A stretch of DNA of 64,000 nt from NCBI RefSeq assembly GCF_003185915.1, contig NZ_QHLZ01000006.1, positions 186,001-250,000 on the forward strand, written 5' to 3'. Under the pieces are notes generated by a model. It did not search any database. It was not told where the DNA came from and was given only the letters and a program-made list of their open reading frames with translations. This document shows, one piece after another, positions 19,901-30,499 of the stretch (its first letter is position 1; each line of letters opens with the position of its first letter). Source of the DNA: Arthrobacter psychrochitiniphilus. Its GTDB lineage: Bacteria; Actinomycetota; Actinomycetes; Actinomycetales; Micrococcaceae. The translations under genes were made by a program, and so were the position numbers.

Positions 19901-20464
19901 GTGGCAACGACAAACGACATTAAGAACGGCACCGTTCTCAAACTTGAAGGACAGCTCTGGAACGTCATTGAGTTCCAGCACGTCAAGCCAGGCAAGGGCG
20001 GGGCGTTTGTCCGCACCAAGATGCGCAACATCCTCTCCGGCAAGGTGGTTGATAAGACCTTCAACGCTGGTTTGAAGATTGAAACCGCAACGGTTGACCG
20101 CTCAGACTTCCAGTACCTGTACCAGGACGGCGAAGACTACGTCTTCATGGATCTGGACAACTACGATCAGCTCACCGTGTCAGGCAAGACCATTGGTGAC
20201 GCCACGAACTACATGCTCGAAAACATCAATGTGACCATCGCGTTGCACGAGGGCTCACCCCTCTACATTGAACTGCCGCCGAGCGTGCAGCTGCGTATCA
20301 CCTACACCGAGCCCGGACTGCAGGGTGACCGCTCCTCCGCCGGTACCAAGCCCGCAACGGTTGAGACCGGTCTGGAAATTCAGGTTCCCTTGTTCGTTGA
20401 GAACAACACTCTCGTCAAGGTTGATACCCGTGACGGCAGCTACTTGGGACGTGTCAGCGAGTAG
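19901..20464 (+). CDS. efp: Elongation factor P
   Basis: 187 aa, GTG start with AAGAGG about eight bases upstream. Relieves ribosome stalling at polyproline stretches. Three OB/KOW-like domains are visible. The domain I loop that reaches the peptidyl-transferase centre is [17 protein letters not shown], with the usual Lys at about residue 32. Whether it is post-translationally modified cannot be read from the sequence; no epmA/epmB genes are nearby. The stop shares one base with nusB. Confidence 0.97.
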   Translation: MATTNDIKNGTVLKLEGQLWNVIEFQHVKPGKGGAFVRTKMRNILSGKVVDKTFNAGLKIETATVDRSDFQYLYQDGEDYVFMDLDNYDQLTVSGKTIGDATNYMLENINVTIALHEGSPLYIELPPSVQLRITYTEPGLQGDRSSAGTKPATVETGLEIQVPLFVENNTLVKVDTRDGSYLGRVSE

Positions 20465-20904
20465 TGGCAAGCACTAAGGACAGCAACAAACCGAATTCGG
20501 CACGTAGCAAGGCCCGCCGCCGCGCCCTGGACATTTTGTTCGAGGCCGAGCAGCGTGAGGTCAGCGCCATGTCGGCTTTGACGGCACGGCGTGAAATTGC
20601 CGATCAGATCATCAACGTCTACACCGTTGACCTGGTTGAAGGCGTGACAGCAATGGCCGAGAGCATTGACGAATTCCTGGCGACCTACTCACAGGGCTGG
20701 ACGCTTGAGCGCATGCCCGCCGTGGACCGGATTATCCTGCGCATCGGCACCTGGGAGCTGCTCTACAACGACGACGTTCCGGATGCAGTCGCCATAAGCG
20801 AAGCCGTGGAATTGGCAAAAATTCTCTCAACTGATGAATCTCCCCAGTTCATCAACGGCCTGCTGGGACGTTTGCAGCAGATCAAGCCGACTCTGCTGGC
20901 CTAG
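20464..20904 (+). CDS. nusB: Transcription antitermination factor NusB
   Basis: 146 aa, GTG overlapping the efp TAG by one base. All-helical RNA-binding protein that with NusE binds boxA and promotes rRNA antitermination. Signature segments: ARRRALDILFEAEQR, LVEGV, LERMPAVDRIILRIGTWEL, DAVAISEAVELAKILSTDE and FINGLLGRL. The efp-nusB pairing is standard in actinobacteria. Confidence 0.96.
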   Translation: MASTKDSNKPNSARSKARRRALDILFEAEQREVSAMSALTARREIADQIINVYTVDLVEGVTAMAESIDEFLATYSQGWTLERMPAVDRIILRIGTWELLYNDDVPDAVAISEAVELAKILSTDESPQFINGLLGRLQQIKPTLLA

Positions 20905-20926
20905 AAGCCGCCTGGGGCCCACCCGC

Positions 20927-20971
20927 AACGAGAACTGACCGGCAGCCAAGAGCTGCGGGTCAGTTCTCGTT
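20927..20971. terminator. Bidirectional terminator between nusB and the PrsW-like gene
   Basis: A 20-bp stem with one mismatch (20927-20946 with 20952-20971) and a 5-base loop separates two convergent genes. It is followed by only a short T stretch. The right arm touches the stop codon of the minus-strand gene. Confidence 0.75.
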
Positions 20972-22362
20972 TAAGGCTGTTGCCAGGGCTGATGCTGGGA
21001 TTGAAAATGCTGGGCTTGCATCTGTTGCGCTTGCATCTGTTGGGACGCCAAGTTTTGGGCCTGCCACACAGCCTGTGAATGGCGCCCTAGCAGTTCGCTA
21101 CGCACGGCGGTGCTCCTGTTGAGCAATCCGAGTTCTAGTTCCTGGTTCGCGGCGAAGCGTGTTCTTGACCCTTTGCTGGCGCCCCGGGCATCAACTAGCA
21201 GCCGCTGCCGGGTGAATGCCAGGCGCGTGGCCAGGCGGATGAACTCCTTCATGATGGGTGCCGCCGCAAAGGTCCTAGCCCATGTTAAAGCGCGACGCCG
21301 GCCTGCACCTGTTGCGAGCATCGGCACCTCTTGTTGGGTGAACCAGCCAGACGGGACGTAATCGGATAGACGCCGGCGGGTGAGTTTCGCCTCAGAGCGG
21401 CGCAATAAGACGATGCCCACAATGCTCAGGATGAACAAGGGGACCTGAAGCACCACGTACACAATGATGAAGTTGCCGCCCAAAAAGGCTGAACCGTTCC
21501 AAAGCCCATGCAGGAGCATGGCCGGGACAAGGCCTACCACCCAGGCGCCCAGGACCATGAGGGTGCCACCGTTGCGGGCTGCATAGCCCACACAGACGCC
21601 CAGCATTGCGGTAAACATGACATGGGCAAACGGTGACATGAGCCCTCGCAGGATGAAGATGCTGGCCAGGCCGCCCACGGCGCCGTCCGCTTCGGAAAGC
21701 GCCTGGCCGAAATAGAGGATATTTTCCGTGAATGCGAAGCCGGCAGCGATCATGCCCGCATAAACCACCCCGTCTATGGGACCGTCGAAGGTGCGCCGGC
21801 GCAGGAAAAAGAGCAACAGCAATCCGGCACCTTTGCAGAATTCCTCCACTAAGGGTGCCTGAATTACGGCCCCCACCATATCAGCGTCCGCGGCAGGGTT
21901 GGGGCTCATGAGTAGGGGCTGGACCCAGCTACCCACAACAAGGGTGGTGACAACAGCCATCCCGGCACCCCAGCAGAAGCCCAGGATCAAGGCCGCGAGG
22001 GGCTCCGGTTCCCACCTGTCAATCCACATCAAGGCGGCAATACAGATAACCAAAGGGATCAGTGCCAACGCCCCGCAGATCAAAAAGACGTTGGCGCCAA
22101 TGGAAATGGCGAAGAAGGCCAAGGTCACCAGTGTTACTAGAATCAGCACGCTGAGCAAAATGATGTTGGTCACTTTGACGCCCGTGCCCCGAGGCTTTCG
22201 TTTGGTTTGCACCGGGGCCGGATGCGCCCAATAGTCAGGCCGGTAGCTCAGCGCCGAGCCGGGCCCGGGCCCCTGCACCTGTGGCAGTGGTGCTTGGGCG
22301 TAGTGCGGTTGCGCCAGAGGCGCACCTGCGGCGGGATCTTGCCAGTGGCCAGGTTCAGTCAT
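20971..22362 (-). CDS. PrsW-family intramembrane metalloprotease
   Basis: 463 aa from ATG 22362 (MTEPGHWQDPAAG); the open frame reaches 62 codons further but runs into the pyrR promoter region. A Pro/Gln-rich N-terminus of about 70 residues precedes several membrane helices. Family motifs: LVEEFCKGAG (EExxK), FAFTENILYFG (ExxxY-like), PFAHVMFTAMLGVCVGYAA and LLHGLWNGSAF (metal-binding His). The C-terminal part is Gln/Met-rich with two QMQAQ units. B. subtilis PrsW cleaves anti-sigma factor RsiW; no sigma/anti-sigma pair is adjacent here. A TACGCT box seven bases upstream suggests a leaderless transcript and supports this start. Confidence 0.88.
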   Translation of the reverse strand: MTEPGHWQDPAAGAPLAQPHYAQAPLPQVQGPGPGSALSYRPDYWAHPAPVQTKRKPRGTGVKVTNIILLSVLILVTLVTLAFFAISIGANVFLICGALALIPLVICIAALMWIDRWEPEPLAALILGFCWGAGMAVVTTLVVGSWVQPLLMSPNPAADADMVGAVIQAPLVEEFCKGAGLLLLFFLRRRTFDGPIDGVVYAGMIAAGFAFTENILYFGQALSEADGAVGGLASIFILRGLMSPFAHVMFTAMLGVCVGYAARNGGTLMVLGAWVVGLVPAMLLHGLWNGSAFLGGNFIIVYVVLQVPLFILSIVGIVLLRRSEAKLTRRRLSDYVPSGWFTQQEVPMLATGAGRRRALTWARTFAAAPIMKEFIRLATRLAFTRQRLLVDARGASKGSRTRFAANQELELGLLNRSTAVRSELLGRHSQAVWQAQNLASQQMQAQQMQAQHFQSQHQPWQQP

Positions 22363-22375
22363 GTTCTCAAGCGTA
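22363..22375 (-). promoter_or_regulatory. Predicted leaderless promoter of the PrsW-like gene
   Basis: Minus-strand TACGCT (22370-22375) matches the -10 consensus TANNNT and ends seven bases before the ATG at 22362. No ribosome-binding site lies between. Confidence 0.5.
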
Positions 22376-22470
22376 GGGCCAGTGCGTGCCCGCTCCAAGG
22401 TGCCGCGCTGTGCCAGCGCGTGGGCGTGGCGGTGCCTGTGGTAGTTTGAGTTGTACGCATTCAACCTTTT

Positions 22471-22500
22471 AATTCCGTCCTGTGAGGCGGGGAAAGGGGA
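22471..22500 (+). promoter_or_regulatory. PyrR-binding loop overlapping the pyrR ribosome-binding site
   Basis: The leader contains CCGTCCTGTGAGGCGGGG, which can form a short stem with a UCCUGUGAGGC-type loop. This closely resembles the PyrR-binding RNA consensus known from Bacillus and the pyr leaders of actinobacteria. The GGAAAGGGGA ribosome-binding site follows at once, nine bases from the ATG at 22510, with no terminator between. Known precedent in Mycobacterium is translational repression by PyrR when UMP is high; the same is inferred here. A possible -10 box, TAGTTT, is at 22442-22447. Confidence 0.65.
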
Positions 22501-22509
22501 CGCGAGAAA

Positions 22510-23121
22510 ATGACGAATTCCTCTGCAGAGTATGAGGCAGTTCAGCAAAACTCGGCACCGCTCACTGTGTCCCGTGTGGTTCTCAGCGCCGGAGATATTG
22601 AACGGGCGCTAACTCGTATCGCCTATGAAATTTTGGAATCCAACAAGGGCAGCGCCAATCTGTTGCTTTTAGGCATTCCGCGCCGCGGTTACCCACTCGC
22701 CCAGCGACTGGCCGCGAAACTGGCCGCCAGTGATCCAGGCATAGACCCCGCCGCCATTGTTGGCCAGCTCGATGTCACCATGTTCCGTGACGATCTAGCC
22801 CAGCATCCCACCCGAGCCCCGCAGCGCACCGAACTGCCCGTATCCGGTATTGACGGCAAAACAGTGGTCCTGGTTGACGATGTGCTGTATTCCGGGCGCA
22901 CCATCCGTGCAGCCTTGGATGCGCTGGTTGATTTGGGCCGCCCCCGCGTGGTGCGCCTGGCCGTACTGGTGGATCGCGGGCACCGCGAGCTGCCCATCCG
23001 TGCAGACCATGTTGGCAAAAACCTGCCCACATCCTCCACTGAAAAAGTGCGTGTGCGCTTGAGTGAAATTGATGGTGGCTCAGCCGCCGATGACCAGGTT
23101 GTTATCGAGGCTGGCGCATGA
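22510..23121 (+). CDS. pyrR: Bifunctional pyr operon regulator / uracil phosphoribosyltransferase PyrR
   Basis: 203 aa. PRTase fold with the PRPP-binding motif [18 protein letters not shown] at about 118-135 and [13 protein letters not shown] near the start. It binds the pyr leader RNA in response to UMP and has weak UPRTase activity. About 20 N-terminal residues exceed the usual length. First gene of the operon; the stop overlaps the pyrB start (ATGA), so its own translation is probably coupled to that of the biosynthetic genes. Confidence 0.96.
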   Translation: MTNSSAEYEAVQQNSAPLTVSRVVLSAGDIERALTRIAYEILESNKGSANLLLLGIPRRGYPLAQRLAAKLAASDPGIDPAAIVGQLDVTMFRDDLAQHPTRAPQRTELPVSGIDGKTVVLVDDVLYSGRTIRAALDALVDLGRPRVVRLAVLVDRGHRELPIRADHVGKNLPTSSTEKVRVRLSEIDGGSAADDQVVIEAGA

Positions 23122-24128
23122 GGCACTTACTTTCCACCGAACAGCTCAGCCTCGAAAACGCCATCCAGATCCTGGACACGGCCCAGGAAATGAGTGCCGT
23201 GGGCGAGCGGGAAATCAAGAAGCTGCCCGCCCTGCGCGGACGCACCGTGGTGAACTTGTTCTTTGAGGACTCCACCCGCACCCGCATCTCCTTTGAAGCC
23301 GCAGCCAAGCGCCTCTCCGCAGACGTCATCAACTTCAGCGCCAAGGGATCCTCCGTCTCCAAGGGTGAATCCCTCAAGGACACCGCCCAAACCCTGGAAG
23401 CCATGAGCGCTGACGCCGTGGTCATCAGGCACTGGGCCTCCGGGGCGCCCGCTCAGCTGGCCAACTCCGGCTGGATTGATGCCGCCGTCATCAACGCCGG
23501 TGACGGTACCCACGCACACCCCACCCAGGCACTGCTGGACGCCTTCACCATGCGAGCCCACTGGGCTAAACTTGCCGGCACCTCCTCCGTGGGTGCGGAC
23601 CTGAGCGGCATGCGCGTGATCATTGTTGGCGACGTGCTGCATTCCCGCGTGGCCCGCTCCAACGTGTGGCTGCTGCGTACCCTGGGTGCTCACGTGACCT
23701 TGGTGGCGCCACCCACCCTTCTGCCGGTCGGCATCGAGCACTGGCCCTGCGAAGTCAGTTATGACCTGGACGCGGCCCTGGAAAAGGGTGTTGACGCGGT
23801 CATGATGCTCCGGGTCCAGGCCGAACGCATGAACGCCTCCTTCTTCCCCTCCACCCGGGAGTATGCGCGCCGGTGGGGGTTCGACGACTCCCGCCTGGCC
23901 AAGTTGGATGCCCTGAACCTCAAGGACACCATCATCATGCACCCCGGGCCCATGAACCGGGGCCTGGAAATTTCCTCGGCCGCCGCTGACTCGCCACGCT
24001 CCACCGTGCTGGCCCAGGTGCGCAACGGTGTCTCGGTGCGCATGGCCACCTTGTACCTCCTGCTATCCGGGGAAATGCGTCAGAGCCACGCCCCCTCACC
24101 TCTGCCCTCAGTAAAGGACCCTTCATGA
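23118..24128 (+). CDS. pyrB: Aspartate carbamoyltransferase catalytic subunit
   Basis: 336 aa. Condenses carbamoyl phosphate and L-aspartate, the committed step of UMP synthesis. Carbamoyl-phosphate site [10 protein letters not shown] at about 52-61, [11 protein letters not shown] (mobile loop), HPTQALLD, and HPGPMNRG near the end. No pyrI regulatory subunit is present, as usual in actinobacteria. The ATGA overlaps on both sides fix its place in the operon. Confidence 0.97.
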   Translation: MRHLLSTEQLSLENAIQILDTAQEMSAVGEREIKKLPALRGRTVVNLFFEDSTRTRISFEAAAKRLSADVINFSAKGSSVSKGESLKDTAQTLEAMSADAVVIRHWASGAPAQLANSGWIDAAVINAGDGTHAHPTQALLDAFTMRAHWAKLAGTSSVGADLSGMRVIIVGDVLHSRVARSNVWLLRTLGAHVTLVAPPTLLPVGIEHWPCEVSYDLDAALEKGVDAVMMLRVQAERMNASFFPSTREYARRWGFDDSRLAKLDALNLKDTIIMHPGPMNRGLEISSAAADSPRSTVLAQVRNGVSVRMATLYLLLSGEMRQSHAPSPLPSVKDPS

Positions 24129-25450
24129 CTTCTTCTGGTTACTTGATTCGTTCAGCCTCCCTATTGGGCAAGGAAACCGCCGATATCCTGGTCCGAGACG
24201 GGGTTATCGCCGCGGTGGGCCAGGACCTGAGTGCCGAGATTGTGGGACAGGCAACTGTTATTGACGCCACCAATCTGGTGGCACTGCCCGGCATGGTTGA
24301 CCTGCATACCCACCTGCGCGAGCCCGGCCGTGAAGACGCCGAAACCGTGGAAACCGGCACCCGTGCCGCAGCCCTGGGCGGGTTCACCGCCGTGCACGCC
24401 ATGGCCAACAGCTCACCCGTGGCTGACACCGCCGGCGTGGTGGAGCAGGTCTACACGCTGGGCCGTGAATCCGGCTGGGTGGATGTGCGCCCCGTGGGTG
24501 CAGTAACCGTGGGACTCGCCGGTGCACAGCTCGCCGAGCTGGGGGCCATGGCCGATTCCCGCGCCCGCGTCCGGGTCTTCTCCGATGACGGCATCTGTGT
24601 CAGTGACCCCGTCCTGATGCGCCGTGCCCTGGAGTATGTCAAGGCGTTCGACGGCGTGATCGCCCAGCATGCGCAAGAACCCCGCCTCACCGAAGGCGCC
24701 CAGATGAACGAGGGCGAAGTCTCCGCTGACTTGGGCCTGGCCGGCTGGCCGGCAGTAGCCGAAGAATCCATCATTGCCCGTGACGTGCTGCTAGCCCAGC
24801 ATGTGGGTTCACGCCTGCACGTGTGCCATGTGTCCACAGCCGGATCGGTGGAGATCATCCGCTGGGCCAAGGAACGCGGTATCTCTGTCACCGCTGAGGT
24901 CACCCCGCACCACCTGCTGCTGACCGAAGAACTGGTACGCAGCTACAACCCCGTCTACAAGGTCAACCCGCCGCTGCGCGCCGACGCCGACGTTCACGCA
25001 CTGCGTGCCGCTCTGGCTGATGGCACCATTGACATTGTTGGCACCGATCACGCCCCGCACCCTAGCGAAGCCAAGGAATGCGAATGGGCCGCCGCAGCCA
25101 TGGGTATGACGGGATTGGAAACAGCCCTGTCAGTGGTGCAGGAAACCATGATCGAAACGAACTTGATGACCTGGGCGGACTTTGCCCGCGTCACCTCCAC
25201 CACGCCGGCACAGATTGGCCAGCTGGCCGATCAGGGCCGTCCCTTGGAAGTGGGGGAGCCGGCCAACATTGTGCTTGTGGACCCCGCAGCGCGTTGGACC
25301 GTTGATCCCTCCGCCATGGCAACCAAGGGCCGCAACTCACCGTTCGCCGGCCTGCAACTGCCGGGCAAGGTCATTGCCACCTTCTTTAACGGACACCCCA
25401 CAGTGTTAAGTGGCATGCTCAACACCCCCTACCGCCATGGAGCCAACTAG
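24125..25450 (+). CDS. pyrC: Dihydroorotase
   Basis: 441 aa. Zinc amidohydrolase that cyclises carbamoyl-aspartate. Metal ligands and signatures of the long (class I) dihydroorotase type: [20 protein letters not shown] at about 59-78, [22 protein letters not shown], and GTDHAPH at about 302-308. It starts inside the pyrB stop (ATGA) and shares a base with the next gene (TAGTG). Confidence 0.97.
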   Translation: MTSSGYLIRSASLLGKETADILVRDGVIAAVGQDLSAEIVGQATVIDATNLVALPGMVDLHTHLREPGREDAETVETGTRAAALGGFTAVHAMANSSPVADTAGVVEQVYTLGRESGWVDVRPVGAVTVGLAGAQLAELGAMADSRARVRVFSDDGICVSDPVLMRRALEYVKAFDGVIAQHAQEPRLTEGAQMNEGEVSADLGLAGWPAVAEESIIARDVLLAQHVGSRLHVCHVSTAGSVEIIRWAKERGISVTAEVTPHHLLLTEELVRSYNPVYKVNPPLRADADVHALRAALADGTIDIVGTDHAPHPSEAKECEWAAAAMGMTGLETALSVVQETMIETNLMTWADFARVTSTTPAQIGQLADQGRPLEVGEPANIVLVDPAARWTVDPSAMATKGRNSPFAGLQLPGKVIATFFNGHPTVLSGMLNTPYRHGAN

Positions 25451-25974
25451 TGGATGAACGGATTCTTCCCGGCATCCTGACCCTACTGCTGGTTGTGGTG
25501 GTGTTCGCCCTCATGGGATGGGGCTGGCGGAACAAGCTCAAGCGGCAAAGTGATGTTGCTCAGCTTCCCGCGGTGCCCACCGATCTGGGTGAGGCAGTGA
25601 TCAGTGTCCCCGGCATGTATGTGGTCACCACCTCGGGCGGGGACTGGCTTGACCGGCTGGCCGTTCACGGCTTGGGCATCCGGACCACCGCCGTGGTCCA
25701 TGTTTACCCGTCAGGGATCCTGGTGGAGCGCACAGGGGCACAAGAGATTTTCATCGCCGCGCAAAAACTTACCGAGGTCAGCACCGGCTCCGGCATGGCG
25801 GGTAAATTTGTGGAAAAGGATGGACTGGTTGTTATTGGCTGGTTGCTGGAGAATACCCAAGTAGACACGGGCTTTAGAACCACAGAAGCTGGCGCTAAAC
25901 GCCCCTTGATTCACGCATTACAGGCACTGTTGCCTGAAGACAGCGATACAGAGCGCAACGGAAAGAACAATTGA
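25450..25974 (+). CDS. Small membrane protein with PH-like domain in the pyr operon
   Basis: 174 aa, GTG overlapping the pyrC stop by one base. One N-terminal helix ([20 protein letters not shown]) with a short outside tail, then a soluble beta-rich domain ([20 protein letters not shown] ... [11 protein letters not shown]) of the kind annotated as bacterial PH-like. A protein of this type commonly sits between pyrC and carA in actinobacteria, which hints at a link to pyrimidine synthesis, but no activity is known to me. Confidence 0.75.
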   Translation: MDERILPGILTLLLVVVVFALMGWGWRNKLKRQSDVAQLPAVPTDLGEAVISVPGMYVVTTSGGDWLDRLAVHGLGIRTTAVVHVYPSGILVERTGAQEIFIAAQKLTEVSTGSGMAGKFVEKDGLVVIGWLLENTQVDTGFRTTEAGAKRPLIHALQALLPEDSDTERNGKNN

Positions 25975-25991
25975 GAATGAGGGAAACAACC

Positions 25992-27188
25992 ATGCCTGTA
26001 CAGGCACTTTTAGTCTTGGAAGATGGCCGCACTTTCCGTGGCAGCAGCTACGGCGCACAGGGGACAACCTTGGGCGAGGCTGTCTTCACCACTGGCATGA
26101 CCGGATACCAGGAAACCCTGACGGACCCGTCCTACGCCCGCCAGCTGATTGTCCAGACCGCACCCCACATTGGCAACACCGGTGTGAATCAGGCAGATAA
26201 TGAATCAGCCAAGATCTGGGCTGCCGGTTACATTGTCCGCGACGCCGCCCGCCGCCCCTCCAACTGGCGCAGCGAGGGCACCCTTGACGCGGAACTCATC
26301 TCCCAGGGCATTGTCGGCATCCAGGGTGTAGACACCCGGGCCATCACCCGCCACCTGCGCGAACGCGGTTCCATGAAGGCCGGCATCTTCTCCGGTGAAG
26401 CTGCAGCACGCTCCGAGGCCGAGATGCTCGCCGAGGTCAAGGCCCAGCCGTCCATGGCTGGCCTGCGCCTGGCCGAAGAGGTCAGCACTAAGGAAGCGTA
26501 CGTCGTTGAGCCTGCCGATCACGGCTGGACCGGGGAAACCCTATTCACCATTGTGGCCCTGGACCTTGGCATGAAAGCCATGACCCCGGCCCGCTTCGCC
26601 GAGCGCGGTGTGCGCCTGCACGTGCTACCCGCCAGCACGTCCTTTGAGGATGCGATGGCGCTGAACCCGGACGGTGTGTTCATCTCCAACGGCCCAGGGG
26701 ACCCCGCCACCGCTGATGCCCAGGTGGCCTTTGTGCGCGCTTTCTTGGACGCCGGGGTGCCCTACTTCGGCATCTGCTTCGGCAACCAGATCCTAGGCCG
26801 TGCCCTGGGCTTTGGCACGTACAAGCTGCGCTACGGACACCGCGGCATGAACCAGCCCGTCATGGACCGCAGCACCGGCAAGGTGGAAATCACCAGCCAG
26901 AACCACGGCTTTGCCGTGGACGCCCCGCTGGAGGGACCTACACAGGCCCCCGAGGAGCGTTTTGGCCGCGTTGAGGTCAGCCACATCAGCCTCAACGATC
27001 AAGTGGTTGAAGGTCTCTCCTGCCGCGACATCCCCGCCTTCTCGGTGCAGTACCACCCCGAAGCGGCAGCCGGCCCGCATGACGCCGCGTACCTGTTTGA
27101 CAGGTTCATCAATCTCATGACCAATTACCAGGGTGCACAGAGCCAGAGTGCAGCCAGCCAGAGCACACAGAGCCAGGAAGATAAGTAA
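25992..27188 (+). CDS. carA: Carbamoyl-phosphate synthase small (glutaminase) subunit
   Basis: 398 aa from ATG 25992, which has GAGGGAAA upstream; a TTG seven codons earlier is less likely. It hydrolyses glutamine and passes ammonia to CarB. Class I amidotransferase site: SNGPGDPAT, nucleophile Cys in [14 protein letters not shown] (Asn where many bacteria have His after the glycine), and the His/Glu pair in [12 protein letters not shown]. Odd point: the last 18 residues are a Gln/Ser repeat ([18 protein letters not shown]) from short tandem repeats near 27129-27178. One-base overlap with carB. Confidence 0.96.
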   Translation: MPVQALLVLEDGRTFRGSSYGAQGTTLGEAVFTTGMTGYQETLTDPSYARQLIVQTAPHIGNTGVNQADNESAKIWAAGYIVRDAARRPSNWRSEGTLDAELISQGIVGIQGVDTRAITRHLRERGSMKAGIFSGEAAARSEAEMLAEVKAQPSMAGLRLAEEVSTKEAYVVEPADHGWTGETLFTIVALDLGMKAMTPARFAERGVRLHVLPASTSFEDAMALNPDGVFISNGPGDPATADAQVAFVRAFLDAGVPYFGICFGNQILGRALGFGTYKLRYGHRGMNQPVMDRSTGKVEITSQNHGFAVDAPLEGPTQAPEERFGRVEVSHISLNDQVVEGLSCRDIPAFSVQYHPEAAAGPHDAAYLFDRFINLMTNYQGAQSQSAASQSTQSQEDK

Positions 27189-30100
27189 TGCCAAAGAGGG
27201 AAGATCTTAAATCAGTTTTGGTCATTGGCTCCGGCCCGATCGTGATTGGCCAGGCTGCCGAGTTTGATTACTCCGGCACCCAGGCGCTGCGTGTTTTGAA
27301 GGAAGAGGGCCTGCGGGTCATCCTCGTCAACTCCAACCCGGCCACCATCATGACCGATCCCGAGTTCGCGGACGCCACCTATGTTGAACCCATCACCCCC
27401 GAGGTGGTGGAGAAGATCATCGCCAAGGAACGCCCCGACGCCATCCTGCCCACCCTCGGTGGCCAGACCGCGTTGAACACGGCCATCGCCTTGGATAAGA
27501 ATGGTGTTCTGGCCAAGTACAACGTGGAGCTGATCGGTGCGAACATCGCCGCTATTGAACTCGGCGAGGACCGCGAAAAGTTCAAGGGTGTGGTGGAGCG
27601 CTGCGGTGCCGAATCGGCACGCAGCCATATCATCCATACTCTGGATGAAGCCTTCGAGGCGGCCAAGGACCTTGGCTACCCCATGGTGGTCCGCCCCTCC
27701 TTCACCATGGGTGGGCTCGGCTCCGGCCTGGCCTACACGCCCAAGGACTTGGAGCGCATTGTGGGTCAAGGCCTGCAGTACAGCCCCACCACCGAGGTTC
27801 TGCTCGAAGAGTCCATCCTTGGCTGGAAGGAATACGAGCTGGAAATGATGCGCGACAAGAACGATAACGTCGTTGTTGTTTGCTCCATTGAAAACTTTGA
27901 CCCGGTAGGCGTCCACACGGGTGACTCCATCACCGTGGCCCCGGCCATGACCCTGACGGACCGCGAATACCAGAATCTGCGCGACATCTCCATTGCGGTG
28001 ATCCGCGAGGTTGGCGTGGACACCGGTGGCTGTAACATTCAGTTCGCGATCGAACCTGACACAGGGCGAGTGGTGGTCATTGAGATGAACCCGCGCGTTT
28101 CACGCTCCTCGGCACTGGCTTCGAAGGCAACCGGCTTCGCTATCGCCAAGATCGCTACCAAGCTGTCCTTGGGCTACACCCTGGATGAGATCCCCAACGA
28201 CATCACCCAGAAGACCCCGGCCTCCTTCGAGCCCGCGCTGGATTACGTGGTTGTCAAGGTACCCCGCTTCGCGTTTGAGAAGTTCCCGGCAGCGGACCCC
28301 ACCCTGACCACCACCATGAAGAGCGTTGGCGAAGCCATGGCCATGGGCCGCAACTTCACCGAAGCCCTGCAGAAGGCGCTACGCTCATTGGAACAGAAGG
28401 GTGCAAGCCTGGAATTCCACAGCGTCAACGCCCTGGACGTGCCGGAACTCATCGAAGCGTCCAAGCGTCCCACCACGGAGCGTCTTGGCCAGGTTCAACG
28501 TGCCCTGCTCGGCGGTGCCACGGTGGAGCAAATGTATGAGGCAACCGGCATTGACCCTTGGTTCCTTGATCAGCTGGTGCTACTCAATGAAGTCTCGGTA
28601 ACCATCCGCAAGTCCACAGCCTTGAGCCCGGAAATGCTCAAGCTGGCCAAGCGCCACGGCTTCTCTGACGCCCAGATCGGTGCCTTGACCAATAACTCCG
28701 AGGCAGTGGTTCGTGGCGTCCGCCAAGCATTGAACATCCGCCCTGTCTACAAGACGGTGGATACCTGCGCCGCGGAATTCGCCGCGTACACCCCGTACCA
28801 TTACTCCACCTATGACGAGGAGGATGAGATTGCGCTCCATGAAAAGCCCTCCGTCATCATCCTCGGCTCAGGGCCCAACCGTATTGGCCAGGGCATCGAG
28901 TTTGACTACTCCTGCGTGCACGCCTCCATGGCGTTGCGCAAGGCCGGCTACGAGACCGTCATGGTCAACTGCAACCCGGAAACCGTCTCCACTGACTATG
29001 ACGTCTCCACCCGCCTGTACTTTGAGCCGTTGACACTCGAGGACGTGCTGGAAATCATCGCGGCTGAAGAGCGCACCGGCGGCGTGATGGGTGTCTTTGT
29101 TCAGCTGGGCGGGCAGACGCCCCTGAAGCTGGCACAGGAACTGGCCGACGCCGGTGTGCCCATCTTGGGTACCTCCCCGGAAGCCATCGATCTGGCCGAG
29201 CACCGCGGCATGTTCTCCCGCGTCCTGGATGAGGCCGGCTTGATCGCCCCGAAGAATGGCACGGCCGTGTCCTTCAACGATGCCAAGAAGATTGCCGATG
29301 AGATTGGCTACCCCGTGCTGGTCCGTCCCTCCTACGTCCTGGGCGGCCGCGGCATGGAGATTGTCTATGACGAGGCCAACCTGTCCCGCTACATCAAGAA
29401 CGCTACCGAGATCACCGAGGCGCACCCGGTCCTAATCGACAGGTTCTTAGAAGACGCCATTGAGATTGACGTGGACGCCCTCTTTGACGGCAAGGACATG
29501 TACCTTGGCGGCATCATGGAACACATTGAAGAGGCCGGCATTCACTCCGGTGACTCCGCCTGCGTGCTGCCTCCCATCACCTTGGGCAAGGACGTCCAGG
29601 AGCGGGTCCGTGCGGCCACCCGCGCCATCGCCGAAGGCGTTGGTGTGCGTGGTTTGATCAACATCCAGTTCGCCCTGGCTGCGGACATCCTCTACGTGCT
29701 TGAAGCCAACCCGCGGGCCTCCCGCACCGTACCGTTTGTCTCCAAGGCAACCGGTGTGCAGATGGCCAAGGCAGCTGCCTTGATTGGTGTGGGTGTCTCC
29801 ATTGCCCACCTGCGCAGCGTCCACCACATCCTGCCCGAGGTGGGAGATGGCGGGAACTTACCTGACAACGCCCCGGTTGCTGTGAAGGAAGCTGTGCTGC
29901 CCTTCAACCGTTTCCGCACTGTTGAAGGCCACGTTGTTGACTCCCTGCTGGGGCCGGAAATGCGTTCCACGGGTGAAGTCATGGGCATTGACAAGCACTT
30001 TGATACTGCCTTCGCCAAGAGCCAGGCAGCTGCCAACGGCGCCCTGCCGGTGGACGGAACGGTGTTCGTCTCGGTGGCCAACCGTGACAAGCGCTCCATC

Positions 30101-30499
30101 ATCATGGCCGTCAAGCGCCTCGTTGACCTGGGCTACAAGATTGTGGCCACAGGCGGCACCGCAGATGTCCTGCGCCGCAACGGCATCGCCTCCACCACTG
30201 TTCGCAAGATCAGCCAGGAGAGCGGTGGTTCGGATGATCAGAGCATTGTGGATCTCATCAACAACGGTGAGATTGACATGATCTTCAACACACCCTCAGG
30301 CGGCCAGGCTCGCGGGGATGGTTACGAGATCCGTGCGGCGGCAGTTTCCAACGGCCGCCCCTGCATCACCACGGTGGCTGAATTCAACGTGGCTGTTCAG
30401 GCCATGGAAGCATTGCGCTCCTACGAATGGGACGTCACCAGCTTGCAGGAGCACGCAGTGGTCCTGGCAGCAGGCCAGGCAGCGCAGAATGCCAAGTAG
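27188..30499 (+). CDS. carB: Carbamoyl-phosphate synthase large subunit
   Basis: 1103 aa. Makes carbamoyl phosphate from ammonia, bicarbonate and two ATP. Two homologous ATP-grasp halves: the first opens with [20 protein letters not shown] and the second, at about residue 556, with [20 protein letters not shown]. The glycine-rich [13 protein letters not shown] and [12 protein letters not shown] loops are intact. The C-terminal MGS-like allosteric domain (about 955-1100) contains the UMP/ornithine-type site ([17 protein letters not shown]). Its stop lies inside the pyrF start region. Confidence 0.98.
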   Translation: MPKREDLKSVLVIGSGPIVIGQAAEFDYSGTQALRVLKEEGLRVILVNSNPATIMTDPEFADATYVEPITPEVVEKIIAKERPDAILPTLGGQTALNTAIALDKNGVLAKYNVELIGANIAAIELGEDREKFKGVVERCGAESARSHIIHTLDEAFEAAKDLGYPMVVRPSFTMGGLGSGLAYTPKDLERIVGQGLQYSPTTEVLLEESILGWKEYELEMMRDKNDNVVVVCSIENFDPVGVHTGDSITVAPAMTLTDREYQNLRDISIAVIREVGVDTGGCNIQFAIEPDTGRVVVIEMNPRVSRSSALASKATGFAIAKIATKLSLGYTLDEIPNDITQKTPASFEPALDYVVVKVPRFAFEKFPAADPTLTTTMKSVGEAMAMGRNFTEALQKALRSLEQKGASLEFHSVNALDVPELIEASKRPTTERLGQVQRALLGGATVEQMYEATGIDPWFLDQLVLLNEVSVTIRKSTALSPEMLKLAKRHGFSDAQIGALTNNSEAVVRGVRQALNIRPVYKTVDTCAAEFAAYTPYHYSTYDEEDEIALHEKPSVIILGSGPNRIGQGIEFDYSCVHASMALRKAGYETVMVNCNPETVSTDYDVSTRLYFEPLTLEDVLEIIAAEERTGGVMGVFVQLGGQTPLKLAQELADAGVPILGTSPEAIDLAEHRGMFSRVLDEAGLIAPKNGTAVSFNDAKKIADEIGYPVLVRPSYVLGGRGMEIVYDEANLSRYIKNATEITEAHPVLIDRFLEDAIEIDVDALFDGKDMYLGGIMEHIEEAGIHSGDSACVLPPITLGKDVQERVRAATRAIAEGVGVRGLINIQFALAADILYVLEANPRASRTVPFVSKATGVQMAKAAALIGVGVSIAHLRSVHHILPEVGDGGNLPDNAPVAVKEAVLPFNRFRTVEGHVVDSLLGPEMRSTGEVMGIDKHFDTAFAKSQAAANGALPVDGTVFVSVANRDKRSIIMAVKRLVDLGYKIVATGGTADVLRRNGIASTTVRKISQESGGSDDQSIVDLINNGEIDMIFNTPSGGQARGDGYEIRAAAVSNGRPCITTVAEFNVAVQAMEALRSYEWDVTSLQEHAVVLAAGQAAQNAK

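Noticed and set aside
27212..27916. Long open frame antisense to carB (and similar ones antisense to other genes)
   Set aside because: Shadow frames caused by G+C-rich codon use on the true strand; composition is unlike protein.
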